From: Acidimicrobiia bacterium | GTDB lineage: Bacteria; Actinomycetota; Acidimicrobiia; Spongiisociales; UBA4744 | Direction of reading: 5' to 3' | Length of the DNA stretch: 64,000 bases | Assembly (NCBI GenBank): GCA_029863625.1 | Contig: JAOTUY010000002.1 | Location: 1 to 64,000, forward strand | Shown here: piece by piece, positions 43,939 to 57,280 of the stretch | Position numbering within the stretch: the first letter of the stretch is position 1 | Layout: each line of letters starts with the position of its first letter | The notes under the pieces: generated by a model | What the model was told of the DNA's origin: nothing | Database searches by the model: none | The model's input: the letters and a program-made list of their open reading frames with translations, nothing else | Position numbers and translations under genes: made by a program

Positions 43939-45906
43939 TTGAAGCTCATTTTTGCGGCTCATTGCCACCAACCGCTCGGCAACGTGGACGACGTCGCCCA
44001 GGATGCGTGCGATCGAGCGTATTTGCCGTTCCTGGAGGTATTGGCCGCTCATCCGGATATCCGGATCAACCTGCATTATTCGGGTTCGCTATTGGAATGG
44101 CTCGACAAAAACCGGCCGGATGTCCTCGAGGCTCTCACTTCCCACGCGAATCAGATCGAGTGGATGGGCGGAGCTTTCTACGATCCCATCCTCCCTTCGA
44201 TCCCTACCAAAGATGCCCTGGCCCACATTGCCCTTCTTACGGCATTCTTGAAGGATCGCTTCGATCGCGCTCCGCGCGGCCTATGGCTCGCCGAACGAGT
44301 GTGGGATCCGAGTCTTCCCTCGCTCCTCCGCGAGGCCGGAATGGAATACACGCTCCTCGACGATTTCGCGTTTCAGCACGCCGGATACCCACCCGACAGT
44401 CTGGGCGGCAGCTTCATCACCGACCACCTGGGCAACACACTGACGATCTTCCCCATCGCCCAGGATCTCCGTAATGCGGTCCCCGGTGCTGATCCGAAGG
44501 ATGTGGTGGCGTTGCTCCGCGATCGCCATGACCAGGACCAGGATGCCCTTGCGGTTATCGCCGACGACGGAGAGAAGTTCGGATTATGGCCGAACAGTCC
44601 GGCCCGGGTGTACGCGCCGGGGAACTGGCTCGATGGGTTCTTCACTCTGGTCGAGTCTGCGGATTGGCTCGAGACGACCACCTTCGAGAGTTACCTCGAC
44701 GATCATCCTACCGACCGGCAGGTGGCAATCCCACCGGCCTCGTATCGCGAAATGAGCGAGTGGTCGCTCTCGGCCGAAACGGTACGTGGGGCAACCGGGC
44801 CGGGATCCAGGGAGGGCGAGCCCACAGACTGGGTTCGTATGGAGGCCTTCCTGCGAGGTGGGTGGTGGCCAAACTTCCTGATCAAGTACCCAGAGGCGGC
44901 GATGTTGTACAGGAAGATGCTCCGCGTCTCTACACATGTGGCGAGCACAAAAGGGGCCGAGGAGGCACATCGGGAGCTACTCAAGGCCCAAGGCAACGAT
45001 CCCTACCGGCACGGTGTGTCGGGCGGGCTGTACTCCCCGCACTTGCGGGCCGTAGCCAACCGTCACCTCATCACCGCTCAAACGATGATCGATGCCAATC
45101 ACCATCGTGGCCGCGCCTGGGCCTATCTGCGCCACCTCGACTGGGATGCCGACGGACGAGAGGAAATCGAAGTTGAGCTGCCCGACCAATCCTGGGTCGT
45201 CGACCCTGCCGAGGGGGGATGTCTTTTGTATTTCGACGACAAACCGTCCCGATGGTCGATCAGTGACGTCGTCGCTCGCACGCACGAGCCGTACCACGTC
45301 GATCTGGCAGATACGCCGGTCTATGACCGCCGCCCCCGTCGCTGGTTGGTCGATCATCTTCTTCCGGAGACCACGACCGTCGTTTCATTTTCTGCCGAGA
45401 CCTATGAGGAACTCCTGCCTCTGGGAGATACTGCATACGCCGTCGAGGAGGCAACTGAGGGTCGAGGATCGGCACAGATCGTAATGACGGCCCTGGAGGG
45501 AAAGGTTCACAAGACGATCGAAGGCGAAGACCGCCGGTTGCAGATCGGCTACCAGGTTGCGGGCCTCTCCGGTGGCCGCTTCGGACCGGAACTGCCGGTA
45601 TCGGTGTGGGAAGGTGCCGGGGAGATAAGGGTTGACGGAGGCAAATGGCAGAAAGTCGACCAACCGCTCGCCATGTCCGGACACCGATTCCGGTTGCGTC
45701 ACAGCGGGATTGAGACGTATCTGCTGGTTGTGCTCCGTCAGCCGGGATCGATGTTCTCAGTACCGATCCGCACCGTCGTGAGAAGAGATGCGGGCCTTAC
45801 CTCGATTCTGCAGGGAGTCGTGTTGTGGCCCCACTGGTCAACGAGCGGCGATGGGAACTACGAGATGACGATTGAAGTCGGCGAAGCGGCCCGGGAGACA
45901 ACATGA
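43939..45906 (+). CDS. GH57 4-alpha-glucanotransferase/alpha-amylase
   Basis: A 655-aa glycoside hydrolase family 57 protein of the same length as Thermococcus litoralis 4-alpha-glucanotransferase. The catalytic barrel starts LIFAAHCHQPLGN; the nucleophile Glu is in GLWLAERVWDPSL and the acid/base Asp in VIADDGEKFGLWP. C-terminal all-beta domains (DUF1925/1926-like, from about residue 330) are retained. It acts on alpha-1,4-glucan with the overlapping glycogen synthase gene. Confidence 0.9.
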   Translation: MKLIFAAHCHQPLGNVDDVAQDACDRAYLPFLEVLAAHPDIRINLHYSGSLLEWLDKNRPDVLEALTSHANQIEWMGGAFYDPILPSIPTKDALAHIALLTAFLKDRFDRAPRGLWLAERVWDPSLPSLLREAGMEYTLLDDFAFQHAGYPPDSLGGSFITDHLGNTLTIFPIAQDLRNAVPGADPKDVVALLRDRHDQDQDALAVIADDGEKFGLWPNSPARVYAPGNWLDGFFTLVESADWLETTTFESYLDDHPTDRQVAIPPASYREMSEWSLSAETVRGATGPGSREGEPTDWVRMEAFLRGGWWPNFLIKYPEAAMLYRKMLRVSTHVASTKGAEEAHRELLKAQGNDPYRHGVSGGLYSPHLRAVANRHLITAQTMIDANHHRGRAWAYLRHLDWDADGREEIEVELPDQSWVVDPAEGGCLLYFDDKPSRWSISDVVARTHEPYHVDLADTPVYDRRPRRWLVDHLLPETTTVVSFSAETYEELLPLGDTAYAVEEATEGRGSAQIVMTALEGKVHKTIEGEDRRLQIGYQVAGLSGGRFGPELPVSVWEGAGEIRVDGGKWQKVDQPLAMSGHRFRLRHSGIETYLLVVLRQPGSMFSVPIRTVVRRDAGLTSILQGVVLWPHWSTSGDGNYEMTIEVGEAARETT

Positions 45907-47288
45907 GATTGTTGATGGCGGCGGCTGAGTGCTCTCCTCTGGCCAGTACCGGTGGGATGGGAGAGGCCGTGGCCGGACTCGCCAAGGCTGCGGCGGACCA
46001 CGGCATCGAGGTGACGGTCGCCATCCCTCGTTACCGCCATTTGCACGACACCGGCGTGGTCGCAGCCGATACACCGGTGCCTGCTTACCGCCATCAATTG
46101 GGTGAGGTGGAGGTGCTGCTCATCGATGACGCCGAAGCTTTTGATCGTCCCGGTATCTACGGGCCGAAGCCCGGAGACGCTTACGAAGACGAGTGGTTCC
46201 GCTGGGCGCGGTTCTCGGCGGCCGTCGCTCAGCTGGCAACAGGCTTCGACCTCGTTCACCTCCACGACGGCCACGTCGGACCGGTGGCCTTGCTCACTGG
46301 CGTGCCGACGGTGCAGACGATTCACAATGCTTCTTATCCACTCCTCGGGCCGCTGGCCGACGCCGCCGACGAGCTGGGCGTGCCCTGGCAAGACCGGATG
46401 CTGGGAGGAGCGCTCGAATGGTACGGTCAGGCCAACTATCTCAAGGCCGGCATTGTTGGAGCTACCCGGGTAACCACCGTCAGCCCAACCTTTGCCACCC
46501 AGATCACCAACGACGCGTCCGTGACCGGCGGATTGAGCGAGGTCATCAACTGGCTCGACCCGCCGGTGGTCGGCATCGTCAACGGCATCGACACCGAGTC
46601 GTGGGATCCGCAACGTGATCCAGTCCTTGCCGCTCCGTTCTCGGCCAAGAGGCTCAAGGCCCGGGACGAGTCACGCACAGCCTTGTTGCAGAAGGCCGAT
46701 CTCGACGACGGGTTCCTGGTCGGCAACGTGGGGCGAATGACAGAGCAGAAGGGCTTGCACCTGATCGACGCCGGCCTCGATCGGCTCACCGAAGATGGGC
46801 TCCGTTTGCTACTGATCGGCAACGGAAACCTGGATGTCATGGTCGATGGTTGGCAAACGCGCCACCCCCGCTCCGTGCGGCATCTCGACTATTCGGAGCA
46901 GCTGGCCCGAATGCTGTTTGCCGGGGCCGATGCCTACTTCATGCCGTCCCAATTCGAGCCGTGCGGGATTGGGCAGCTCTATGCCATGCGGTACGGATGT
47001 CCGCCGCTCGTTCATTTCACCGGCGGGCTCACCGACACCGTCCTTGATCTCGATGAGCAGCCCGATGGAGCGACCGGGTTCGGTTTTCGCAGTTTCCTTC
47101 CTGAAGAGGCCGCCAAGACGATTCGCCGCGCCATGCGAGTGCACCGCATCGCCAAGAAGGAATGGAAAGAGTTGCAACGTAACGGCATGTCCCGCGACTT
47201 TTCGTGGGAGCACGCGGCACTCGATTACCTGCGCATCTATGAATCGGCCATCGGAGCATCCGAGCAACGGTCGGAAGCCAAGACCTAG
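45903..47288 (+). CDS. glgA: Glycogen synthase (GT5)
   Basis: A 461-aa glycosyltransferase family 5 enzyme extending alpha-1,4-glucan from ADP- or UDP-glucose. The N-terminal glucosyl-donor loop reads STGGMGEAVAGL in place of the usual KTGGL. VHLHDGHVGPVALL and PTVQTIHNASYP are in place; the C-terminal catalytic block is PSQFEPCGIGQLYAMRYG with GGLTDTV. It is ATGA-coupled to the GH57 gene. Confidence 0.92.
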   Translation: MRLLMAAAECSPLASTGGMGEAVAGLAKAAADHGIEVTVAIPRYRHLHDTGVVAADTPVPAYRHQLGEVEVLLIDDAEAFDRPGIYGPKPGDAYEDEWFRWARFSAAVAQLATGFDLVHLHDGHVGPVALLTGVPTVQTIHNASYPLLGPLADAADELGVPWQDRMLGGALEWYGQANYLKAGIVGATRVTTVSPTFATQITNDASVTGGLSEVINWLDPPVVGIVNGIDTESWDPQRDPVLAAPFSAKRLKARDESRTALLQKADLDDGFLVGNVGRMTEQKGLHLIDAGLDRLTEDGLRLLLIGNGNLDVMVDGWQTRHPRSVRHLDYSEQLARMLFAGADAYFMPSQFEPCGIGQLYAMRYGCPPLVHFTGGLTDTVLDLDEQPDGATGFGFRSFLPEEAAKTIRRAMRVHRIAKKEWKELQRNGMSRDFSWEHAALDYLRIYESAIGASEQRSEAKT

Positions 47289-47461
47289 TGGTCTGTCGCT
47301 GAAATGACCGCGCGGAATGGGCGAAGGCCTCTGAGATCGCACGGCCGTTTCTGCGACCGGCATACCAGCAGCGAATCGAGCCGGTCCTATTTGGGCCTGC
47401 CGACCTATCAAGAAAGCCGGGGACACCACCGATAATGGTGGAGAGCACTGAGAGGAGTCCC

Positions 47462-47629
47462 ATGCTTCGTTTGCTCCGCATTATGCACAACCTGCAGTAC
47501 GGCGCAAGCCTCGTCGAGTACGGGCTTCTCGTCCTATTGATCGCTCTCGTCGCGATTTTGGCCGTCTCCTTTGCCGGCGATCAGAATTCGTTGCTCTACA
47601 GCGAGATTGCCAGCGCCGTCGACCACTGA
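47462..47629 (+). CDS. Flp/Fap-type pilin
   Basis: A 55-aa class IVb prepilin: short basic leader ending in YG, then ASLVEYGLLVLLIALVAIL with the conserved Glu at position 5 of the mature form. GAGAGGAG lies ahead of the ATG. No tad assembly genes are nearby, so it depends on a locus elsewhere. Confidence 0.85.
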   Translation: MLRLLRIMHNLQYGASLVEYGLLVLLIALVAILAVSFAGDQNSLLYSEIASAVDH

Positions 47630-47764
47630 TCCTGTTCCGCAACGCGGGCCAAGCACCCGACTCGGCAACGCCAGACGTTCCTGACTAAGTGACCTTTTTG
47701 CCCCCTATACAAAACGCCCTTTCGAGTCCAGCATGGTGGGCAGGCAACGAAAGGGAGCCCGACC

Positions 47765-47983
47765 GTGTCGGAGAGCGTATACAAGGTCATCGAGCTGGTG
47801 GGGACCAGCTCCGAGTCCTGGGAAAAGGCAGCCGCCGCAGCCGTAGAGGTTGCCGCCAAATCACTTCAGGATCTCCGTATCGCCGAGATCGCCCATCTCG
47901 ACATGCAGATCGGCGAGCACGGCGAAGTCGTCGCGTACCGAGCCAAGGTGAAAATCTCCTTCAAGTTCCGCAGCGACGACTGA
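47765..47983 (+). CDS. Dodecin
   Basis: A 72-aa flavin-storing dodecin: VYKVIELVGTSSESWEKAAAAAV and LRIAEIAHLDMQI followed by AYRAKVKISFKF, the three-strand-one-helix fold. The Trp in SWEKA stacks on flavin in known dodecins. GTG start at 47765 with GGGAG. Stands alone. Confidence 0.9.
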   Translation: MSESVYKVIELVGTSSESWEKAAAAAVEVAAKSLQDLRIAEIAHLDMQIGEHGEVVAYRAKVKISFKFRSDD

Positions 47984-47995
47984 GCGACTGACCAC

Positions 47996-49045
47996 TCAGC
48001 TCAAGAACCGGAGAAGTGCCTCAAAGACCACCGGCAGGTTGACGACCGCAACGCTTTCGGCAGCCTGATGGGCTTGGGCAGTTTCGCCCGGGCCGTAGTT
48101 GACCGCGGGGATTCCATGCTGAGCCAAACGCGCCACGTCGGTCCAGGCCTGTTTTGGTGTGCAGGCCGCCCCCGACATGGCGGCCAGTCGCTCAAAGTAG
48201 GAATTGCCTCGCGGAACGGGCCCGGGTGGCGCCCGGTCAACGATTTCGATGCCGTCGGCCGCCGCTGCCACCTCTCGTAGGTTGGCCTCCGCCTCGTCGA
48301 GCGTCTTATCCGGTGCAAATCGGTAGTTGAGGTTGAGTTCGAAGCTGGCCGGAATAATGTTGCGGGCGATGCCGCCGGAAGCGGTAGTGACCGAGAAGAC
48401 TTCCTTGAACTCCAGGCCGTCGATGATGATGCTCTCGGGAAGTCGGGCGTGCAGTTCCGCCAGCCATGATCCGGCCTTGGTGATGGCGTTCTCTCCCAGC
48501 CAGGGACGGGCGCTGTGCGCCGAATACCCTTCGAATCGCACGGTCGCATTGATGGTGCCGATGCAGCCAACCTGCAGCTCGAGGTCCGTCGGTTCGAGAA
48601 CAACCGCGAACTCGGCTTCCGCCAGCCAGGGGGCCCGTTGCAGCACCGGTTCTAGCCCGTTGTCGTCGACCGGGCCCTCCTCCTTGTCATAGAACAACCC
48701 GACGACGTCATAGGGACCCAACCGGACGGACGGATCCTCTAATAGGTGCACCATGACCGCCAATCCGGACTTCATGTCGGAGGCGCCCAGACCGATGACC
48801 CTGCCCTCTTCGATCGTCGCCGGTCCGTTCCCCTGAGCGGGGACCGTGTCGATGTGTCCAACGAGAAGAACGAGCGGCCGCTGCGACCGCTTGCCGACGA
48901 TGAGGCTGTTACCTATGCGCTCAACACCATCCATACCCCAGGTCGACATAAGACGCTCCGCCAGGGAGGTACACAACCTGCCCTCATCTCCAATCTCCGA
49001 AGGGACATCGATGAGATCAACCAGAGTAGAGATGAGGTCGCTCAT
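47996..49045 (-). CDS. dapE: Succinyl-diaminopimelate desuccinylase
   Basis: A 349-aa M20-family Zn enzyme of lysine/peptidoglycan synthesis. Metal and catalytic residues lie in VGHIDTVPAQG, GASDMKSGLAVMV and YDKEEGPVDDNG; the C-terminal His is in YGPGETAQAHQAAE. I start at MSDLISTLVDLIDVPSEIG (49045), coupled to dapD by ATGA. Confidence 0.92.
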   Translation of the reverse strand: MSDLISTLVDLIDVPSEIGDEGRLCTSLAERLMSTWGMDGVERIGNSLIVGKRSQRPLVLLVGHIDTVPAQGNGPATIEEGRVIGLGASDMKSGLAVMVHLLEDPSVRLGPYDVVGLFYDKEEGPVDDNGLEPVLQRAPWLAEAEFAVVLEPTDLELQVGCIGTINATVRFEGYSAHSARPWLGENAITKAGSWLAELHARLPESIIIDGLEFKEVFSVTTASGGIARNIIPASFELNLNYRFAPDKTLDEAEANLREVAAAADGIEIVDRAPPGPVPRGNSYFERLAAMSGAACTPKQAWTDVARLAQHGIPAVNYGPGETAQAHQAAESVAVVNLPVVFEALLRFLS

Positions 49046-49848
49046 ACGGTCACCTCGAACGTGCGAAGCGCTTCGTTCAACGACGTACGATCGTCCGTCG
49101 AGTCGGAGCGCCGACCGATGATGTAGGCGCACTGCAGTTGAACGGTTCCGGCCGCGAACGATCGCGGGCGGGTACCGGGAACGACCACCGATCGGGCGGG
49201 AACCCGACCCCGGTAGTCCACCGGCTCGGACCCGGTGACATCGATGATCGGCGTGGTAGCGGTGATCGTAGTGTTGGCGCCCAGAACTGCTCCCTCTTCG
49301 ACAATAGCCCCCTCAGTGACGATGCTGCGGCTCCCGATGAAGGCGCCGTCCTCGATGATAACCGGCCGGGCGTTGGGTGGTTCGAGCACACCACCGATGC
49401 CCACCCCACCCGACAGATGCACGTTGCGGCCTACCTGGGCGCAGGACCCGACGGTTGCCCATGTGTCGACCATCGTGCCGGCTCCGACGTAGGCGCCGAT
49501 GTTGATGTAGCCGGGCATGACGACAACTCCCGGTTCGCAGTAGGCCCCGTACCGAACGGTGCCAGGAGGTACGACGCGAATGCCCGACTCTGCCAGCCCG
49601 GACTTGGTCGGGATCTTGTCGTGGTATTCAAATTCGCCGGCCGTCATAGTGTGCAGTCTTGTGATCCGGAAATAGAGAATGATGGCCTCTTTGACCCACC
49701 CATTGACTGCCCATGCACCGTCCCGCTTCTCGGCAACCCTGATGTGCCCTCCGTCCAGGAGTGCCATAGTTCGCTCGACCGCACCCGTCGCCTCTCCAAG
49801 CAGGTTGAGGTCGGCGTAGGCGGCCTCGATCAGGGCTCGGTCAGACAC
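49042..49848 (-). CDS. dapD: Tetrahydrodipicolinate N-succinyltransferase
   Basis: A 268-aa left-handed beta-helix acyltransferase. Hexapeptide repeats include GAYVGAGTMVDTWATVGSC and LSGGVGIGGVLEPP, then IEDGAFIGSRSIVTEGAIVEEG. Both the size and the sequence resemble the proteobacterial form rather than the longer (~315 aa) form of mycobacteria. Middle gene of dapC-dapD-dapE. Confidence 0.9.
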   Translation of the reverse strand: MSDRALIEAAYADLNLLGEATGAVERTMALLDGGHIRVAEKRDGAWAVNGWVKEAIILYFRITRLHTMTAGEFEYHDKIPTKSGLAESGIRVVPPGTVRYGAYCEPGVVVMPGYINIGAYVGAGTMVDTWATVGSCAQVGRNVHLSGGVGIGGVLEPPNARPVIIEDGAFIGSRSIVTEGAIVEEGAVLGANTTITATTPIIDVTGSEPVDYRGRVPARSVVVPGTRPRSFAAGTVQLQCAYIIGRRSDSTDDRTSLNEALRTFEVTV

Positions 49849-50975
49849 GCTTTCAGAACCTCCGTGGCTTGCTGAGTCTCGTCGAGGGTTGGGATGAGAG
49901 CGAGCCGGAGAAAGCCCTCACCACCCGACCCGAAAGCTCTTCCCGGCGAGACGACGATCCCCCGGGTCAAGAGACGCTCGGCAACCGCGACATCGTCGCC
50001 GACCCGGGCCCAGATGTATATGCCGGCCCTCGAGGCGACCACTTCGTGGCCTGTGTCCTCGAACGCCGTACGAAGGATGGCCCGCTTGGCGGCAAAGATG
50101 GCCCGCCGCTCAGCGGTGTGATCGTCGTCGTTCCAGGCGGTGATGGCCGCTTTCTGAACGAACTCGGGTGACGCGGTACCGGTGGATGTCCTCAAAGCCT
50201 TGAGGATCGCTATACCTTCTGCATCACCCACAATCACAGCAGTCCGGTAGCCGGTCATCCCGGACCGTTTGGAGAGACTGAGGTAGGCGAGCGCCCCTTT
50301 GGTCCCGGCTCCGGCCAGCTGCAGGATCGAGGGCGGTGGCTCCCCTTCATAGATGTCGACGTAGCACTCATCGGAGCAAACCCAGGCGCCGGCTCGCCTG
50401 GCACGGACGTAGAGGTCCTCGAGATCTTCCCGGCCGATGATCGCTCCGGTCGGATTGTGGGGATAGTTGATCCAGATAAGAGCAGTCCGGTCCCACACCG
50501 CATCAGGAACCTGGGTCGGCCGGAGGATGAAATCTCCCTCGAGGGTTACCGGGAAACCCACCGCGCCTGCCAGAAGGGCGCCTCGCTCATAGATCGGATA
50601 GCCGGGGGTCGCCCACACGACCGCCGAGCCGGCCGTCCGGTCCACGAAGGCAAGCGGGGTGGAGAAGATCGCTTCTTTGGACCCGGCAGTGGGAAGCACC
50701 TGCGTATCAGGGTCAACCTCGACGCCAAACCGGCGGCGGACGTACGAAGCAATGGAGCTGCGGAGTTCAGGTAATCCGGATGTCGTTGGATACTGGGAAA
50801 CGGCCGGAATGGAACGACGGAGCTCTTCCGGTACAAAGGCGGGAGTCGGTTCGCGCGGGTCGCCGATCGAGAAGTCAAGAAGCGGTTCGCCGGCGGCTCG
50901 CATTGCGCGGGCGCGTTCCTGGAGGGCCGCAATGGGGTATGCCCCCAGCTGGGTGAGTACCGGGTTAGTCCGCAT
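49830..50975 (-). CDS. dapC: Succinyldiaminopimelate aminotransferase
   Basis: A 381-aa fold-type I aminotransferase supplying the amino group in lysine synthesis. FSIGDPREPTPAFVPEELR near the N-terminus, WINYPHNPTGAI with the PLP-Asn, CSDECYVDIYEG, and the PLP-Lys in SLSKRSGMTGYRTAV. Overlaps dapD by 19 bases. The order dapC-dapD-dapE makes the DAP assignment strong. Confidence 0.9.
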   Translation of the reverse strand: MRTNPVLTQLGAYPIAALQERARAMRAAGEPLLDFSIGDPREPTPAFVPEELRRSIPAVSQYPTTSGLPELRSSIASYVRRRFGVEVDPDTQVLPTAGSKEAIFSTPLAFVDRTAGSAVVWATPGYPIYERGALLAGAVGFPVTLEGDFILRPTQVPDAVWDRTALIWINYPHNPTGAIIGREDLEDLYVRARRAGAWVCSDECYVDIYEGEPPPSILQLAGAGTKGALAYLSLSKRSGMTGYRTAVIVGDAEGIAILKALRTSTGTASPEFVQKAAITAWNDDDHTAERRAIFAAKRAILRTAFEDTGHEVVASRAGIYIWARVGDDVAVAERLLTRGIVVSPGRAFGSGGEGFLRLALIPTLDETQQATEVLKACLTEP

Positions 50976-51032
50976 GAGCGCAACGGTAGTACGCCCGGGG
51001 CTGCCGGGCAGCGTCCCCCTACAATCTGTGCT

Positions 51033-51428
51033 GTGAGTCCTCGCACCGTCTATGTTGGTCTGGGTCTAGCCCTCGTGGTCGTAGTTGGGCTTGGAATCGC
51101 GTTCGGGTCGCCGGACCGGCCCGGCGCAGGACGGCCCCCCCAGGTCGACGGCGTCAGCCCGGAGCCCGGTGAGACCGTTGTCCGCCAGACACGCATCGAA
51201 GTCGACCTGGTCAGCGGGTATGCCATGGACCTCTTTGTCGACGGTTTCCTGATCCCGGACGAAGAGTTGTTCTTCGTCGAAGGAACCGGGCTCTACTCAT
51301 GGCAGCCCGGGGCCGACGGGGTGATCACTGAACTGTCACCGGGCCAACACGAGGTTCTGATCCGTTGGCGAACCCTAAGCGGACTCCCCGATGCCGGTGA
51401 GTATTCCTGGACGTTCCGCGTCTATTAA
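51033..51428 (+). CDS. Membrane-anchored hypothetical protein
   Basis: A 131-aa protein with GTG start, one N-terminal helix (VYVGLGLALVVVVGLGIAF), then a periplasmic-side beta-rich domain with SPEPGETVVRQTRIEVDL and EYSWTFRVY, which resembles a small Ig-like fold. Function unknown. It diverges from dapC. Confidence 0.65.
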   Translation: MSPRTVYVGLGLALVVVVGLGIAFGSPDRPGAGRPPQVDGVSPEPGETVVRQTRIEVDLVSGYAMDLFVDGFLIPDEELFFVEGTGLYSWQPGADGVITELSPGQHEVLIRWRTLSGLPDAGEYSWTFRVY

Positions 51429-51430
51429 CA

Positions 51431-51483
51431 CCGTTCTTGCGTGAGTTTGCGGCGCGTGGGGCACGTTTCTCACGCAAGAACGG
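51431..51483. terminator. Bidirectional terminator hairpin
   Basis: A perfect 15-bp inverted repeat, 51431-51445 with 51469-51483, with a 23-nt loop, between two convergent genes with stops at 51428 and 51486. No clear U-tract. The arm shares TGCGTGAG with the hairpin at 17544. Confidence 0.8.
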
Positions 51484-51485
51484 GC

Positions 51486-54982
<3,497 letters not shown>

Positions 54983-54986
<4 letters not shown>

Positions 54987-56047
54987 TGGAGGGCTCTCAC
55001 GATTGTGCCGCCGCCCAACACCTCGTCTCCGCGGTAAATCACGCCTGCCTGGCCGGGAGCAACAGAGGGCTGGCGGTCCTCGAACCACACGATGCAGGCT
55101 GGACCGTCGGGTTCGAGCACTGCCGGCACTGGTGGGGAGTTGTAGCGGATCTTGACCTCCACCCGTCCGGGTGAGGGCGGTTGGTTCCGCACCCAGGAAA
55201 CACTTTCGAGACGTGCGCCGGACGCCAGTAAATCCTCGTGCCTGCCGAGCACCACAGTGGCCGATCCCGAATCGATCGAAGTGACGTAGCGGGCCTCGCC
55301 GACAGAAACACCAAGACCCTTTCTCTGGCCGACCGTGAACCCCGACACCCCGTCGTGGTCGCCGAGGTAGGTACCGTCGTGATCGACTATCGGGCCGGTC
55401 GCTCTGGCCTTCTCTGTTTGCGAATCGAGGAAGGATCGATAGTCACCGACCCCGACAAAGCAGATGTCCTGGCTCTCCTTCTTGGTCGCGGTTCGTAATC
55501 CGCACCGGGCCGCCACCGAACGTGTCTCCGTTTTCGTCATGGCACCGATCGGAAACCGGACCCTGGCGAGTTCCGATTGCCCCAACATGTAGAGAACGTA
55601 AGACTGGTCCTTGCCGGGGTCGACACCCCGCAACAGTTTCCATCCGGCCGGATCCTCGCGGACCTGGGCATAGTGGCCCGTCACCAGCAGGTCGCATCCG
55701 AGAGCGCCAGCCTGGTCGAGCAGTCGACTGAACTTGACGGTCCGGTTGCATTCGACGCACGGGTTGGGGGTCTGGCCAGACATATACGACTCAACGAACG
55801 GGTCGACGACCCCGGACCGGAAGTCATCGGTGTAGTCGAACACGTAGTACGGGATGTCGAGTTGGGCGGCTACTCGTCGCGCGTCCTCGGCGTCACTCAC
55901 GGTGCAACAACCGGCCGAGGGTGCTTCACCGTTCGGTCCCTGCCACAGCTTCAACGTGGCTCCGATCACCTCGTGCCCGGCTTCGACCATGAGGGCCGCC
56001 GCCACCGAGGAGTCCACTCCCCCACTCATCGCGACCAGCGTCTTCAT
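54983..56047 (-). CDS. mnmA: tRNA-specific 2-thiouridylase
   Basis: A 354-aa MnmA that thiolates U34 of tRNA-Lys, -Glu and -Gln. PP-loop AMSGGVDSSVAAALM at the N-terminus; catalytic Cys in NPCVECNRTVKF and the second Cys in DICFVGVGDY. ATG at 56047 overlaps the desulfurase stop, so sulfur supply and use are co-translated. Its targets include the tRNA-Glu(TTC) of this window. Confidence 0.95.
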
Positions 56048-57186
56048 CGAAACCCCTCGAGCGCCTTCACGACCAGTGCCGCGGCGCTTGCTCCGTCCTC
56101 TACCTCGGTCGGCCACCCGAACGAGAACCGCAGGCACTGGCGGGCATGATCAGGAGGCATACCCATTGCCGTCAGAACATGCGACACGGTGGCGGCGCCG
56201 CTTTGACAGGCCGAAGCGGCTGAGGCGGCAATGCCGACCTGGTCGAACTTGACCAGCGCCGTTTCGTTACGGACGTCGGGAATGCGGACGTGGGTGTGCT
56301 GCACGAGGCGCGCATCGCGGGGAGCGTTGATTTGAATATCCGCAAAGGTCTCTTTGATCCGTGCCTCGAAATCCTCTCTCGCGTTTGCCACCGTCTCTCG
56401 AAAACGCACCCGGTCGGCGACGGTGGCTTCCATCGCCGTAGCCATCCCAACCGCCCCCATCACGTTGTGCGTGCCGGAGCGGCGCCCGAGTTCCTGGCCG
56501 CCGCCATGGAGCACCGGCTCGAGCCGCACCCCATCCCGAACGTAGAGCAAACCAACGCCTCTGGGGCCGCCAAACTTGTGTGCGGCTAAAGACAACATGT
56601 CCACCCGAAGCAGATCGACCGTGACCTCTTCCGAGATAAAGGCCTGCACGGCGTCGGTGTGGACGGCGACCGCGGGGTTGGCGGCGCGAGCGGCATCGGC
56701 CAGCTTGGCGATCGGTTCGATAACCCCTGTTTCGTTGTTGGCGGTCATAACCGAGACCACCGCAGTTCGACCATCGACGGCCGCGCTGATCGCGTCCGGA
56801 TCGACCAGGCCCCATTGATCGACCCCGACGATGGTTACCGGACATCCGAGCCGCTCGACGAACCGAGCGCTCTCGAGGATCGCCTCATGCTCGACGGCCG
56901 AGGCGACCACGCCGCCGCGTCCGTCGCCCGCCAGGGCTGCTCCGGCTACCGCCAGATTGTCGGCTTCGGTTCCACCGCTGGTGAAGACGATTTCGTGCGG
57001 CCTGGCACCGAGCAGCTCTGCAGCCCGTTCCCGTGCCTCCTCCAGAGCATTCTTGGCGCGCCGGGCCGTACCGTGGGAGCCCGACGAGTTTCCAAACGAG
57101 TTCCAGGCGAACGGTTCCATCACCTCCCAGACTCCGGGACGCATGGGGGTGGTAGCAGCGTGATCGAGGTACAACATTGGGGACAC
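56044..57186 (-). CDS. Cysteine desulfurase (NifS/IscS family)
   Basis: A 380-aa PLP enzyme. It starts LYLDHAATTPMRPGVWEVM; PLP-Lys in LAAHKFGGPRGVG; catalytic Cys in SAASACQSGAAT. It donates sulfur to MnmA and perhaps to Fe-S assembly with the Nfu protein at 60603. Enzymes of this family can also release selenium from selenocysteine, but nothing shows that here. Confidence 0.92.
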   Translation of the reverse strand: MSPMLYLDHAATTPMRPGVWEVMEPFAWNSFGNSSGSHGTARRAKNALEEARERAAELLGARPHEIVFTSGGTEADNLAVAGAALAGDGRGGVVASAVEHEAILESARFVERLGCPVTIVGVDQWGLVDPDAISAAVDGRTAVVSVMTANNETGVIEPIAKLADAARAANPAVAVHTDAVQAFISEEVTVDLLRVDMLSLAAHKFGGPRGVGLLYVRDGVRLEPVLHGGGQELGRRSGTHNVMGAVGMATAMEATVADRVRFRETVANAREDFEARIKETFADIQINAPRDARLVQHTHVRIPDVRNETALVKFDQVGIAASAASACQSGAATVSHVLTAMGMPPDHARQCLRFSFGWPTEVEDGASAAALVVKALEGFR

Positions 57187-57202
57187 ATTGTGTCACGCGC
57201 GA

Positions 57203-57262
57203 AGAGCTACGAGCCGCGAGCCAGGAGCGACCGGCGGCGAGCTACTAGCTACGAGCTATGAG
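57203..57262. repeat. GAGCTACGAGC-rich short repeat cluster
   Basis: Between the desulfurase and SRPBCC genes lie several near-copies of GAGCTACGAGCC / GAGCTACTAGCTACGAGC over 60 bases. A related unit lies at 29418. I see no coding sense in it. Confidence 0.5.
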
Positions 57263-57280
57263 GTCGCTCCCGGTATCCTC

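Noticed and set aside
56044..57186. Cysteine desulfurase as a dedicated selenocysteine lyase
   Set aside because: It is ATGA-coupled to mnmA and has the usual SAASACQSG loop, so a sulfur-donor role is the simplest reading.
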